From: Setophaga petechia | Lineage: Eukaryota; Chordata; Aves; Passeriformes; Parulidae | Direction of reading: 5' to 3' | Assembly (NCBI GenBank): GCA_024362935.1 | Contig: JANCRA010000176.1 | Span: forward strand, 62,001 to 126,000 | DNA length: 64,000 nucleotides | Shown here: one piece after another, positions 47,721 through 58,599 of the stretch | Position numbering within the stretch: the stretch's first letter is position 1 | Layout: each line of letters begins with the position of its first letter | The notes under the pieces: generated by a model | The model's database searches: none | What the model saw: only the letters and a program-made list of their open reading frames with translations | Told to the model about the DNA's origin: nothing | Position numbers and translations under genes: made by a program

Positions 47721-48044
47721 GCAGGACCTGTCCCAATCCCAACACTCTTCACATTCCATTGGAATCCAACTTTCCATGATCCCTTTCCAAGCAAAGCAGT
47801 GCCTGGATCCAGTCCCTGAACCACTCCTTGGATTTCCCAATGGGAAAATCTTTTTTCCGCCTTTCTAAACTCCAGCCCTGTCCTGTTCCCACCAATCCCT
47901 GGGACCATGGGAACATCCCAAGTTCCTCCTCCAGCCAGGAAAATCCCTAAAGCACCAACAAATACAGGGAATACCCTGAAATCCCAGTGTGCTCTCCACG
48001 GGATGGAGCAGCCACAATTCCAAAGGGATTCACTGGCACTGAGG

Positions 48045-48200
48045 GACTCTGGATCCCTCTGGATCCACACCTGGAGAATTCCAGATCCTCCTGATCCACA
48101 CCTGGAGGACTCCGAGATCCCTCTGGATCCACACCCAAAGAACCTCTGGAAGTTCCACGACCTGGATGACTTCGGATCCTCCTGACCCGTACCCGGGAGA
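48045..48200. repeat. Minisatellite of ggatccacacctggagaattc units, detached piece
   Basis: About five units identical in type to those at 45,280-45,965, ending roughly 65 bp from the donor of the 48267-48391 exon. Confidence 0.85.
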
Positions 48201-48266
48201 ATTCCAAAACTCCTGGGCAATTCCCAAAATTCCCTGGGAAGGAGTGGAATTCCAGGAGGCGCTCAC

Positions 48267-48391
48267 CTCGATCAGAAAGTCCCCCGTGCGCAATCCCGCT
48301 CTCCAGGCGACTCCTTCCACATCCACGGATTCCAGGTACTGCAGCGCTGGGAATGCCGGCGTGGGCGTGAACTCCTCAATCGGGGTCTCGG
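48267..48391 (-). CDS. SHANK3: SHANK3 exon, central PDZ segment (equivalent of human exon 15)
   Basis: A 125-bp exon with acceptor AG at 48392-48393 and donor GTGAGC at 48261-48266. With one base from the previous exon it gives 42 codons: AETPIEEFTPTPAFPALQYL, then ESVDVEGVAWRAGLRTGDFL and IE. It is essentially identical to mammalian SHANK3, including the SHANK-type insertion PIEEFTPTPAFPALQYLE between PDZ strands betaB and betaC, and DVEGVAWRAGL, which helps separate SHANK3 from SHANK1 and SHANK2 (DEGGVAWQAGL). Junction phase 0 leads to VNGVN in the next exon. Confidence 0.97.
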
Positions 48392-48477
48392 CTGGAAAAC
48401 ACAATGGGAAGGGGAACTGAGGGATTTCCAAGGAAATTCCGCAAGGGAAGGGTCAGGCTGTACGCAGCGTTCCTAAA

Positions 48478-48625
48478 ATCATGGAATTACGGAGCTGGAA
48501 AAGCCTCGGAGTGCAAACGTTCCCAGCAGTGCTGAGGCCACCCCTGATCCGTGTCCCCAAGTGCCACATCCATGGATTCATGGATTTAAATCCCACCCCT
48601 TGTCCTGCTCCTGTTGCCACCTCAG
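48478..48625 (-). mobile_element. CR1 LINE fragment
   Basis: Complement of CR1: aaaatcatggaattacggag, ctggaaaagcctcggagtgc, cctgatccgtgtccccaagt, ccccttgtcctgctcctgtt. It runs straight into the ggaatcaatgatgg array. Confidence 0.7.
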
Positions 48626-49330
48626 TGATGGAATCCGAGGTGGAATCAGTACTGGAATCAATGATGGAAACAATGAAGGAATCCAAGATGGAATCAATAA
48701 TGGAACCAACAATGGAATCAATAATGGAATTAATGACAGAATCAATGATGGAATCCAAGATGGAATCAATAATGGAACTAATAATAGAATCAGTCATGGA
48801 ATCAATGAAAGAATCCGAGATGGAATCTGAGATGGAATCAATGATGGAATCAATGAAAGAATCAAAGATTTAAAAAAAAAATGGAGTCAATGATGGAAAC
48901 CAAGATAGAATCAATGAGGGAATCAATGAAAGAATCCAAGATGGAATCAATAATAGAACTAATGATGGAATCAATAATGGAACTAATAATGGAATCAATG
49001 AAGGAATAAAGAAGGAATCCAAGATGGAATCAATGAAGGAATCAATGAAAGAATCCAAGATGGAATCAATAATGGAACTAATGATGGAATCAATGAAGGA
49101 ATAAAGAAGGAATCCAAGATGGAATCCAAGATAGAATCAATAATGGAACTAATTATGGAATCAATAATGGAACTGATAATGGAATCAATGAAGGAATCAA
49201 TAAAGGAATCAAAGAAGGAATCAATGATGGAATCCAAGATGGAATTAATAATGGACTCAGTCATGGAATTAATAGTGGAATCAATGATGGAACTAATTAT
49301 AGAATCAGTCATGGAATCAATGATGGAGTC
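48626..49330. repeat. Minisatellite of ggaatcaatgatggaatcca, first block
   Basis: Words ggaatcaatgatggaatcca, ggaactaataatggaatcag and gaatcaatgaaggaatcaat repeat in steps of 9 and 18 bp, bounded on both sides by CR1 fragments. Ser/Ile/Asp or Met/Glu/Ser frames on both strands are artefacts. Confidence 0.92.
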
Positions 49331-49600
49331 ATGGAGTCATTTGGGTTGGAAAATCCTTTGGAGAACATCAAATCCAACCGTTCCCAGCACTGCTGAGGCC
49401 ACCCCTGATCCATGTCCCCAAGTGTCACATCCACATGGATTAGAATTCCACCGGGAATGGGGATTCCACCCCTGTGCCAGGGCTGGAAAAGCCTTTCCAG
49501 GAGGGAATTTCCCCGTTATCCAACCTGGAGATGCCCTGGCACAGCCTGAGGTTGTGTCCCCTTGTCCTGTCCCCGTTCCCACCTCAGTGATGGAACCAAT
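49331..49600 (-). mobile_element. CR1 LINE fragment between two arrays
   Basis: Complement of CR1: tcatttgggttggaaaatcc, tttggagaacatcaaatcca, ctgatccatgtccccaagtg, gttgtgtccccttgtcctgt. Both sides pass directly into the ggaatcaatgatgg arrays. Confidence 0.75.
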
Positions 49601-50345
49601 GATGGAATCAATGATGGAGATAATGAAGGAATCCAAGAAGGAATCAATGATGGAATCCAAGGTGGAACCAATAATGGAACTAAGAATGGAATCAGTCATG
49701 GAATCAATGATGGAATCCGAGACGGAATCTGAGATGGAATCAATGATGGAATCAATGAAGGAATCCAAGATGGAATCCAAAATGGAGTCAGTGATGGAAT
49801 CAATGATGGAATCAATGAGGGAATCAATGAAAGAATCCATGATGGAATCAATAATGGAACTAATGATGGAATCAATGATGGATTCAAAGAAGGAATCAGT
49901 GATGGAATCCAAGATGGAATCAATAATGGAACTAATAATGGAATCAGTCATGGAATCAGTGATGGAATCCGAGATGGAATCAATGATGGAATCAATAAAG
50001 GAATCCAAGATGGAATAAGAAGTGGAGTCGATGATGGAATCCAAGATGGAATCAATGAGGGAATCAATAAAGGAATCCAAGATGGAATCAATAATGGAAC
50101 TGATGATGGAATCAATAATGGAACTAATAATGGAATCAATGCAGGAATCAAAGAAGGAACCAGTGAGGGAATCCAAGATGGAAAAAATGATGGACTCAGT
50201 CATGGAACTAATAATGGAATCAATGACGGAATCAGTAATGGAATCCAAGATGGAATCAATGATGGATTCAAAGAAGGACTAAGTGATAGAATCCAAGATG
50301 GAACCCAAGATGGAACCAATAATAGAATCAGTCATGGAATCAATG
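49590..50345. repeat. Minisatellite of ggaatcaatgatggaatcca, second block
   Basis: Same family as 48,626-49,330. It ends in atggagtcatggagtcattt, the same transition into CR1 as at 49,325, so block plus CR1 seems to have been duplicated as a unit. Confidence 0.92.
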
Positions 50346-50349
50346 ATGG

Positions 50350-50530
50350 AGTCATGGAGTCATTTGGGTTGGAAAATCCCTTGGAGAACATCAAATTCAA
50401 CTGTTCCCAGCACTGCCGAAGCTACCCCCGATCCGTGTCCCCCAGTGCTGCATCCACATGGATTTGGATCCCACCAGGAATGGGGATTCCTTGGACACCT
50501 CCAGGGATGGGACTCCAAAGCTCCCTGGGC
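50350..50530 (-). mobile_element. CR1 LINE fragment
   Basis: Complement of CR1: tcatttgggttggaaaatcc, ttggagaacatcaaattcaa, cacctccagggatgggactc, cagcccctgccaaggcctga. Confidence 0.7.
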
Positions 50531-50895
50531 AGCCCCTGCCAAGGCCTGACCCCTTTCCATGGAAAACGATCCCAAATCCGGGAGCTGGGCCTGCCCTGGC
50601 CCAGGCTGGGGCCGCTCCCTCTGTTCCCGGGGCTCATTCCTGCAGCAGATCCCGATCCCCGCTGGCTCCTGGCAGGAGCTGGGCAGGGCCAGGAGGACAT
50701 TCCCGACCCCTGCCCCGCTCCCAGCAGAGCTGCCCTGGCCCCCAGCCCGGGGCACATCCCACTGTGCCCGGGCTGTCCCTGCACGGGTCCCTGGGGGGCT
50801 CGGGGGCCCTTCCCGAGGCACTGCCGGCATTCCATGGGCAAGGATTCCACAATTCCCCAATCCTGGTGGGGTCTGCCTGGGAAGGATCTCCCAGC
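50531..50895. repeat. GC-rich interspersed block, copy 3 of 3
   Basis: Near-identical and co-oriented with 23,650-24,017, including the flanking ggcctgacccctttccatgg. It is not followed by the same CR1 end; after ttccccaatcctggtggggt the sequence diverges. Confidence 0.8.
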
Positions 50896-52030
50896 CCATC
50901 CCGAGGATCCCCCAGGATCCAGGAGATCCCACGGGCACAGCACAGGAAGTTTTCCAAGTGTTTCCATCCCCAGGATCTGTGAATTCCACCCTGGGCTGAT
51001 CCCAAACCTTCATCTCCCAGAATGGATCCAGAGGATCCATCTAGACCCACCACAGCTCTGAAAAATGGGAGAAATTCCCACTTGGACAATCCAGCCTGAG
51101 GAAAATCCATCCATTCAATCCTTCCTGCTCTCCTCATCCCAAATTTTCCCTCATCCCTCTCACTTCCAGCTGAGTCCCTCCCACAGAGCTGCGGGGTCTC
51201 CTCACTCCCAAATCCGCCTGGAGCGGATCAGGAGCCAGGAGAAACTCTCATCCCTACAAATTATCCCAAGAAATGGATTTTTAGGAGCTCATAGATCCCA
51301 GATCCTCAAGGTGACCCCGGTGGCCTCTCCTTTGACGCCCTCCCAGCCACATTCCCAACATTTCCCTCCCTTCCCGCCAAACCAAGCCTCTGTTTCCACC
51401 CAGATCCAAGACTTTTCCTCCTCCCTCCGTTTTTATTCCCACATTTTAGGCGGGATTTTTCCACCCCGGCACGGATCGCACCCCGGGAACCTTTCCCTGC
51501 CACCCCTCCATGTGCTGAAGCTTCTCAGCTGCTTCCCACCAACGGCTTTCCACGATTTCTGCCTTTCCCGGGAGAAGTGGCAAACGCTTGACAGCTCATC
51601 CCTATTTTTAGACATTCCGACGGAATGTCGGAGCGCTCTCCAAACCCTCCAGGATCCTTCCAGGATTTCAGCCCCTGCGATCCCAAGATGCTCCAAGTGT
51701 CCGACCTGGCCTTGGACACATCCAGGGGTCCCAGCCATGGATTCTCTGGGATAAATTTCACGGAGCGGATCCCACATTCCCGTGGATCCCACCGCATCCC
51801 ATGCCCATCCATCCCCTGAGTTATCCATGTGTCATTCCAGGCACTTTTCCAGCTTTTTCCGTGGGCTGGGAGCCACCAGCCCACGGTGGGTGCACGTCGT
51901 GATCTGGGATTTGGGAAGTGCTGCCAGAGCGTGAAGGATTTGGCAAATGGGAAAATGCTCGGGAATTGGGAATTGTCTCCCTGTGGAATAATTCCGGGAG
52001 CAGAATTTCATCCAGGAGGGGACAAAAGGC
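50896..52030. other. Intron-like DNA, nothing recognised
   Basis: Non-repetitive. No exon on either strand. Confidence 0.35.
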
Positions 52031-52034
52031 CATG

Positions 52035-52300
52035 GGGACAATTCCCATGATCCCAGATTTCTCCAACCTGGCCTTGGGGCTCTGAGCTCGCCCTGGATCC
52101 TTCCCTTCTCCAGGAGAACATTCCCAGTTTTTCAGAGGGAAGCTGATCCAATCCTCCAGGATTTCCAGCCTCTCCTGGTGTCAGGAGCACTGGAGCTCCC
52201 CCCAGAATCGTTTGGGTGGGAAAGGACCCAAATCCCACCCAATTCCAACCCTTGGACACTTCCCACTATCCCAGGGTGCTCCAAGCCCTGTTCTGGCCTT
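52035..52300 (-). mobile_element. CR1 LINE fragments
   Basis: Two complement-strand CR1 pieces: gatcccagatttctccaacc ... aggagaacattcccagtttt, and gaatcgtttgggtgggaaag ... cttcccactatcccagggtg. An internal rearrangement or nested insertion would explain the order. Confidence 0.65.
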
Positions 52301-52809
52301 GGGAATTTTTCTCCCAGGTTTTACAACCCCTGGGACTGGAGAAGGGAGAGGAGAAGGACATCCCTGCTCCCAGCAAATCCTGGGAATCCTGATCCAACTC
52401 TCCCAGCTCAGCCATTCCCAAAACCAGTTTGGGACCAAACCCGATCCAGGGAATGCTCCAGGTGTGGAAATCATGGAAAATCCATCCCTAAGTCCCCTCC
52501 CAGGGAAGAAATCCAATGGGAAGAGTCTCCCATCCAATGGGAGGACCAAAGCAAAAAGTTGGGAATTAAATCCAGGAAGTTCCCACTGGGAATGAGGGGA
52601 ATTCCCTGACCAGGATGTTCAGCCTTTCCCACCAAAACTCCGGACCTGGAATTCTGGGAAGCGCTATGGGAACACCCTGAGGAATTGCCACGGCCCTGGT
52701 TGGGGAATTGGGAATTCTGGGCTTAAATTCCCACAGTTCCCAGTTGGAATTCCAGAGCCAGCTGCAGGAGAAGCCCTGGCAGAGCTGGGTCACCAGGAAG
52801 GCCTGGGAG

Positions 52810-53260
52810 CACCAAAATCCATCCGGGAGGGAACCAAATCCCAACCTGGGAACACCAAATCCCATCCAGGGGGACAAAATTCCATCCTGGAAGCACCAAA
52901 TTCCATCCCAGGGACACCAAATCCATCCTGGAGAACCAAATCCCATCCTAGGGAATGTCAAACTCCATCCTGAGGGACCACATCCCATCCTGGGGATCAA
53001 ATTCCATCCTGGGGACACCAAATTCCATCCTGGAAACACCAAATCCCATCCAGGGGGACAAAATTCCATCCTGGGAACACAGAACCCATCCTGGAGAACC
53101 AAATCCCATCCAGGAGGACCAAATCCCAACCTGGGGAATCAAAATCCATCCCGAGAAACCAAATCCCATCCTGGGGATCAAATTCCATCCTGGAAGCACC
53201 AAATCCCATCCTGGAGAGACCAAATTCCATCCAGGAGGACAAAATTCCCATCCTGGTCAT
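52810..53260. repeat. Minisatellite of ccaaatcccatcctggggac units
   Basis: About 19 copies of a 22-24-bp unit (accaaatcccatcctggg, aaattccatcctggaagc) with variable spacing. Confidence 0.88.
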
Positions 53261-53604
53261 CTCTGGAGTGGTGAGGCAGTTGGAGCAGATCCCCATCCCA
53301 GGGATCCCAGAAAGTTCCAAATTCAGGGAATTCCCAAAGGATGCTTCAATCCTCAATGGATCTGGGCAAGTTCCGAGCTCAGGGAATTCCCACCTGGAAT
53401 ATCCAACCCCCAAGCCCAGCTCCAGGCTGTTCCCTCTCCTCCTTTCCCTTGGGATTGGCTCCTTCAGAAGATCCACAGGAAGGAATAATCTTGGGAATTT
53501 TGGGAATGACCCGGTTCTCTCCAAGCACACCAAGGAAAGCTCATCCCATCCACCAAAAACTTGGATTTGTTCCCTTAATTTGGATTTCAGGACACATCCC
53601 TGTT

Positions 53605-53720
53605 ACCCATAAAATCGTGGAATGGGTTGGGTGGGAAGGGCCCTCAAAGCTCATCCCATTCCAGGATGGCATTCCATGATCCCAGGCTGCTCCTGGGCAA
53701 TTCCAGGGATCCAGGGAGAG
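53605..53720 (-). mobile_element. CR1 LINE 3' fragment
   Basis: Complement of CR1: aaaatcgtggaatgggttgg, gtgggaagggccctcaaagc, tcatcccattccaggatg. Confidence 0.75.
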
Positions 53721-55100
53721 CCACAGATTCCCTGGGAATTCCCAAGGGATTGGATGTGGGCAAGGGCAGCTCCGGGAGCTGCAGGGACTGGAATAAACGG
53801 GAATAACTCCAATCCCTGGGATGGAACGGGATGGGAGGTTCCCCTCGGGAATTGGGAAGAGTCGGAGCTGGGATGGCTTGGGAAGGACCCAGGGTGGGCA
53901 GAGCCTTTTCCCTGGAAGTGCCTTTTGCCATGGAATGGGAAAAATTCCAGGGAGGAGTTTGCAGCAGGAAGAGCAAATTCCTTTAGGGATCATCCCAAAA
54001 TCCGCCTCCCTCCCCTGCCCGGGATGAAGCTCCAGCCCTGCCTTTTCCAGCCCCGCCTTTTCCAGCTCCTTTTCCCTCTTTTCCCCACAGGCCTGGAGTG
54101 GTTTTCCAGGAAAACCCAAAGGGGTCAGTGCTGACATGGATGGAGCCAATTCCTGGTCTAAAATCCATGGAATTCCAGCCCAAAATCCATGGAATACCGG
54201 GATGAAGGGCTGGGAAATGGGGAGGGGGGCATTCCAAGCCACTTCCCTAACTTGGGAATGCTGCTCCAGAGGGAGCATTCCCAGATTCTGGATCTTCCAG
54301 GCCAGGACCCCTCTGCTTCAATGACCTCCCTGTGTCCCACAGAATTCCCAAATCCTGCAGAATTCCCAAATCCCACACGCCTCATGCCCACTCCAAGCGC
54401 TTCCCTCAGCCTTGGCACATGAAGGGAAACTGGGAATGGCAGGAGAGCCAGGAAGGAAAAAAAAGGGGGAAGGAAAAACCAGGAATTGGGATTAAATTTC
54501 CCGGTTTTCCTGACACAAAAGCTGTGGGATTAATCCAGGAAAAAAAAACCCCATGGGTGCCATTTTGGGCCCTAAACTTTCACTTGGTGCTCCATGGATG
54601 GGAAATCCATAGGGAATGGGAGGGAAATTCCCACTGGGATGCAAGCCTTGAGACAGAAGGGACGGAAGGACAGAAATCCAGGAGTTCTCCTGGAAAATCC
54701 CATTCCAGCCTGGATCTGCAGCTCTTCCCAGCTTTCCTCCCACGTGGAAAACAGCTCCGCTGTCCCTCTGCTCCTGGGAATGCCGGGGGTGGAGAGGTCT
54801 CTCCATCCCGAGATTTTCCCGCCTCCTCTTCCCTAAATCCATAGGAACATTCCCAAGTCTCCAAGGGATTCTTTTTTTTTTTTTTTTTTTTTTTTTTTCA
54901 GCAAAAAGGTGGAATTCTGGACAAAGGAGCCACAGGAAACTTCCCTGGACCTGGGAGAGCCCCGGGATGAGCTGGGAATGAGCTCTGGGGTGGGAGCAGC
55001 AGGAAAAACTCTCCTGATTTTCCCCAGGGATCCCAAAACCCCCCAGCTCTCCCCAGCCAAAATCCAGGGAAAAGCCCTGAGCATTCCAACCCCAAAAAGC
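53721..55100. other. Intron-like DNA with a T run
   Basis: Non-repetitive apart from a 27-T run at 54872-54898. On the gene strand this is a poly(A) run without a recognised element ahead of it. No exon seen. Confidence 0.4.
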
Positions 55101-55109
55101 CACGGATGG

Positions 55110-57270
55110 AGCTGGGCAGGGGCTGTTCATTCCCACATGGGGAAAAGGAGTGAAAATTCCCAAAAATTCCAAGCAGCATCCACACCAAAACCCCCAGAAA
55201 GTGGGAAAGGGGAAGATGGAATGGGGGAAGGAAATCCCTTTGGAGCCCCCCAGGATTGCTGGGAATGGGGCTCTGGAGCTGAGCAGGGGCTGTTCATCCC
55301 TCCGGGAAGCAAAGTGACAATTCCCAAAAATTCCAAGCAGCATCCACAGAAAACCTCCTGAAAATTCTGAGAGAGCCACGATGGCAGCAGGACACTGCAC
55401 TGAACTGGAGAAATCCAGGGAAGAAAATCCCTTTGAAGCCCCCCCGGAATAACCAGGAATGAGAATCCCGGGCTGTTCACTCCATGAGGGAAAAGAAGTG
55501 AAAATTCCCAAAAATTCCAAGGCACCACCAGCACTAAAACCCCCAAAATTCCGAGAGAGCCACAATGGCAGCAGGACACGGCACAGAACCGGAGAGAACC
55601 GGAGAAAACCAGGGAGGAAAATCCCCTTGGAGCCCCCCAGGATTACTGGGAATGAGAATCCTGAGCTGTTCATCCCTCAGGGAAAAGCAGTGACAATTCC
55701 CAAAAATTCCAAGGCACCACCAGCACCAACCCCCCCCCCCCCCCCCCCAAAACCCCAAATCCACAACCCCAGACCACGACACTGAACGAGCCAGGGAGGA
55801 AAATCCCTCTGGAGCCTGGGAATGAGAATCCCAGGAATGAGAATCCTGAGCTGTTCATCCTCCCAGGGAAAAGAAGCGACAATTCCCAAAAATTCCAAGG
55901 TACTACGAGCAGCACCTGCCCAAAAATGTGAGACAGCCACGATGGCAGCAGGACACGGCACTGAGCTGGAGAAATCCGGGGAGGAAAATCCCCTTGGAGC
56001 CCCCCAGGATTGCTGGGAATGGGGCTCCGAAGCCGGTCATTCTCCCAGGGAAAAAGAGAGAAAATTCCCAAAAAATTCCCAAAAAATTCCCCAAAAATTC
56101 CAAGACACCACGAGCAGCACCAGCACCACAACCCCCGAAATTCTGAGAGAGCCACGATGGCACCAGGACACGGCACTGAGCCGGAGAAACCCAGGGAGGA
56201 AAATCCCTTTGGAGCCCCCCAGGATTGCTGGGAATGGGGTTCTGGAGCTGTTCATTCTCCCAGGGAAAAAGAGGAAAAATTCCCAAAAAATTCCCCAAAA
56301 ATTCCAAGGCACACGAGCAGCACCAGCACCACAACCCCCGAAAATCTGAGAGAGCCACGATGGCAGCAGGACACGGCATTGAACCGGAGAAATCCGGGGA
56401 GGAAAATCCCCTTGGAGCCCCCCAGGATTGCTGGGAATGGGGCTCTGGAGCTGGTCATTCTCCCAGGGAAAAGGAGAGAAAATTCCCAAAAAATTCCCCA
56501 AAAATTCCAAGGCACCACGAGCAGCACCAGCACCAAAACCCCCGAAATTCTGAGAGAGCCACGATGGCAGCAGGACACGGCATTGAACCGGAGAAATCCG
56601 GGGAGGAAAATCCCCTTGGAACCCCCCAGGATTGCTGGGAATGAGGATCCCGAGCTGAGCAAGGGCTGTTCATTCCACTGGGGAAAAGGAGTGAAAATTC
56701 CCAAAAATTCCAAGCCAGCACCAGCATCACACCCTCCCCGAAAACCCCAAATCCACAACCCCAGACCACGACACCGAACGAGCCAGGGAGGAAAATCCCT
56801 TTGGAGCCTGGGAATGAGAACCCTGAGCCATTCATTCTCCCAGGGAAAAAGCAGAGACAATTCCCAAAAATTCCAAGGCACCACCAGCATCAAAACCCAC
56901 AAAATTCCGAGACAGCCACGGTGGCACCAGGACACGGCATTGAACCGGAGAAATCCGGGGAAGAAAATCCCTTTGGAGCCCCCCAGGATTGCTGGGAATG
57001 GGGCTCCGGAGCTGAGCAGGGGCTGTTCGTTCCCTCAGGGAAGCGAAGTGAATATTCCCAAAAATTCCAAGGCACCATGAGCAGCACCAGCAGCACAACC
57101 CCCGGAACTCCAAACCCACAACCCCAGAGCACGACACCGAACCGAGCCAGGGAAGAAAATCCCTTCGGGAGCCCCTCAGGATTAGCGGGAATGAGAACCC
57201 TGAGCCGTTCATTCCCTGACGGAAAAGGAGCGAAAATTCCCAAAAATCCCAAGGCACCGTCAGAACCAAA
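55110..57270. repeat. Tandem repeat, about 205-bp unit, about ten copies
   Basis: Copies share gagagccacgatggcagcag, gacacggcactgaaccggag, ggagccccccaggattgctg and cccaaaaattccaaggcacc. The anchor ggagcccccc lies at 55,996, 56,211, 56,414 and about 56,618, giving 203-215-bp spacing. Shorter variants with aaccccaaatccacaacccc are interspersed. A 19-C run is at 55730-55748. The array ends about 200 bp from the PDZ exon donor. Confidence 0.92.
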
Positions 57271-57480
57271 CCAAAAACCCAAAACCCCAAAGCCACAACC
57301 CCACTCCACGCCATCCGCCCCAAGCTGATCCCCTCCAGCGCTGCACAACCACGCCGGGAAAAATCCCCGTAAAAAAAACCCTGAGGGAAAAAAAAAAAAC
57401 CAAAAAAACCCCCCAAAAAAACCGGAAAAAAAAGGAGAAAATCCTGGGAAAAACGCCTGGAAAAGCGGATCCGGGCTTAC

Positions 57481-57563
57481 CTTTGGCCCCGCGCAGGACG
57501 AAGCCGAAGCCCTCATGCTCCCGCTTCTGCAGCACGGCCGTCTTCTCCTCGATGATGTAGTCA
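57481..57563 (-). CDS. SHANK3: SHANK3 exon, start of the PDZ domain (equivalent of human exon 14)
   Basis: An 83-bp exon with acceptor AG at 57564-57565 (pyrimidine tract gctctttcctgcccag) and donor GTAAGC at 57475-57480. The first base completes a Ser codon; the text is DYIIEEKTAVLQKREHEGFG followed by FVLRGAK and one base, joining ETPIEEF in phase. GFGF is the PDZ carboxylate-binding loop (GLGF motif). Preceding exons (SH3 domain and the HYTVGSYD linker) were not found between here and 64000, so this is the most 5' exon in the window. Confidence 0.96.
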
Positions 57564-57637
57564 CTGGGCAGGAAAGAGCACAAGAGATGATGCCAGGGTT
57601 AGAGCGCAGCACCATCGCTGCCAGCGCCGTGGCCGCT

Positions 57638-57710
57638 GTCACCAGCCGGGGGTGGCCCTGTCACCAGCCGGGGGTGGCCTTTGTCACCAGCCAGGGGTGG
57701 CCTCTGTCAC
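57638..57710. repeat. Short tandem repeat, three copies of gtcaccagccgggggtggcc
   Basis: Three 22-23-bp copies lie about 75 bp upstream of the PDZ exon on the gene strand. On that strand they read ggccacccccggctggtgac. Confidence 0.85.
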
Positions 57711-57759
57711 TCTTCGCATCCAGCCTTTCATCTCCGCAGGGATCGTCGCTTCCCCTCCC

Positions 57760-57870
57760 TTCCTTTCTCTTTCTTTCTTTCTTTCTCTCTCTTTTTTTCT
57801 TTTTTTTTTCCTCTGGATTTTTTTTTCCTGGTTTTTTTTTTCTCTCCCCGGGATTTTTTTTTTTTGCGCC
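57760..57870. repeat. T/C-rich tract
   Basis: Plus strand is almost only T and C (tttctttctttctctctctt and T runs). On the gene strand it is a purine tract. Confidence 0.85.
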
Positions 57871-57879
57871 CAAAGTCAC

Positions 57880-58540
57880 ACCAAAAAGACGGAAGCGACT
57901 TTTGCCTCGGCGTGGAGGAGGAGGAAAAGGAGGAAAAGGAGGAGGAGGGAATTAAAAAAAAAGAAGAAGAAATCGTGGATGTCCCTGCCTGCCCACCGGG
58001 CCCCTCGCAGTCACCTGCAGAGGAATGCAGGGATACGGAGCCCTCGCAGGAATGCAGGGATACGGAGCCCACGCAGGAATTTCGGGAATTTCGGGATCCG
58101 GAGCTTGCCCGTTAAACGCGGAGCCCCATCGGGAATCGCCTCTTCCCACACTTGCCGAAGCGCGTCTCCCGCGGGAATAAAAACCGGGATTCTTGGATGG
58201 AAGCGGCGCTGCCTCCTCGCCGCTGGCCGGGCAGGAGCGGGGCAGAGTTTAAAATCCTCATCCCGGAGGATTTGATCCCAAAATTTCCCCCCCTCCTCGG
58301 GCGTTGCTAAGTGACGGATTGCCGGGAGCGGGGGGGAAGGAGCATCCTTGGGAAAAGCCGGGAATGATCCAGCGATGGATGGACGGACGGAGGGAGGGAG
58401 GGATGGAGGGAGGGGTTGGAGCCCCCTCCCCAAATGGGCTCTAGGAGCGGCGGGAGGGGGAGGGGGCCGCAGGTCCCTCCCAGCGGAGCCGCAGGGGTGA
58501 CATCAGAGCCGGGATAATCCGGGAGCGCCGGGAAGGAGCT
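57880..58540 (-). promoter_or_regulatory. CpG-rich segment upstream of the PDZ exon
   Basis: Non-repetitive and CpG-dense (cgaagcgcgtctcccgcggg, ggatacggagccctcgcagg in two copies about 28 bp apart). It lies 0.3-1 kb upstream of the PDZ exon on the gene strand. It could be an intragenic promoter for a SHANK3 isoform starting at the PDZ, but no first exon was recognised. Confidence 0.25.
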
Positions 58541-58599
58541 TGGGAAAGGAGCCGGGAAGTGGGAGCCAGAGCGGGAGGGGAGAGGAGGGAGCGAGGGGA

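Larger units (their letters stand above)
12330..57563 (-). other. SHANK3: SHANK3 gene body, partial (eight coding exons)
   Basis: Eight minus-strand exons encode consecutive pieces of SHANK3 in the right order. Each is bounded by AG acceptors and GT donors (seven introns inside the window), and codon phases match at every junction, giving 83+125+136+81+24+128+97+2326 = 3000 bp. SHANK3 is a postsynaptic-density scaffold built from ankyrin repeats, SH3, PDZ, a long proline-rich linker and SAM. This window holds the PDZ and most of the linker. The family member is chosen from linker and PDZ wording (for example ETPIEEF, VNGVNVVKVGHKQVV, SLFERQG, KGIPRTKSVG) that fits SHANK3 better than SHANK1 or SHANK2. 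The ankyrin/SH3 exons and the SAM exon are not seen here. Confidence 0.95.
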
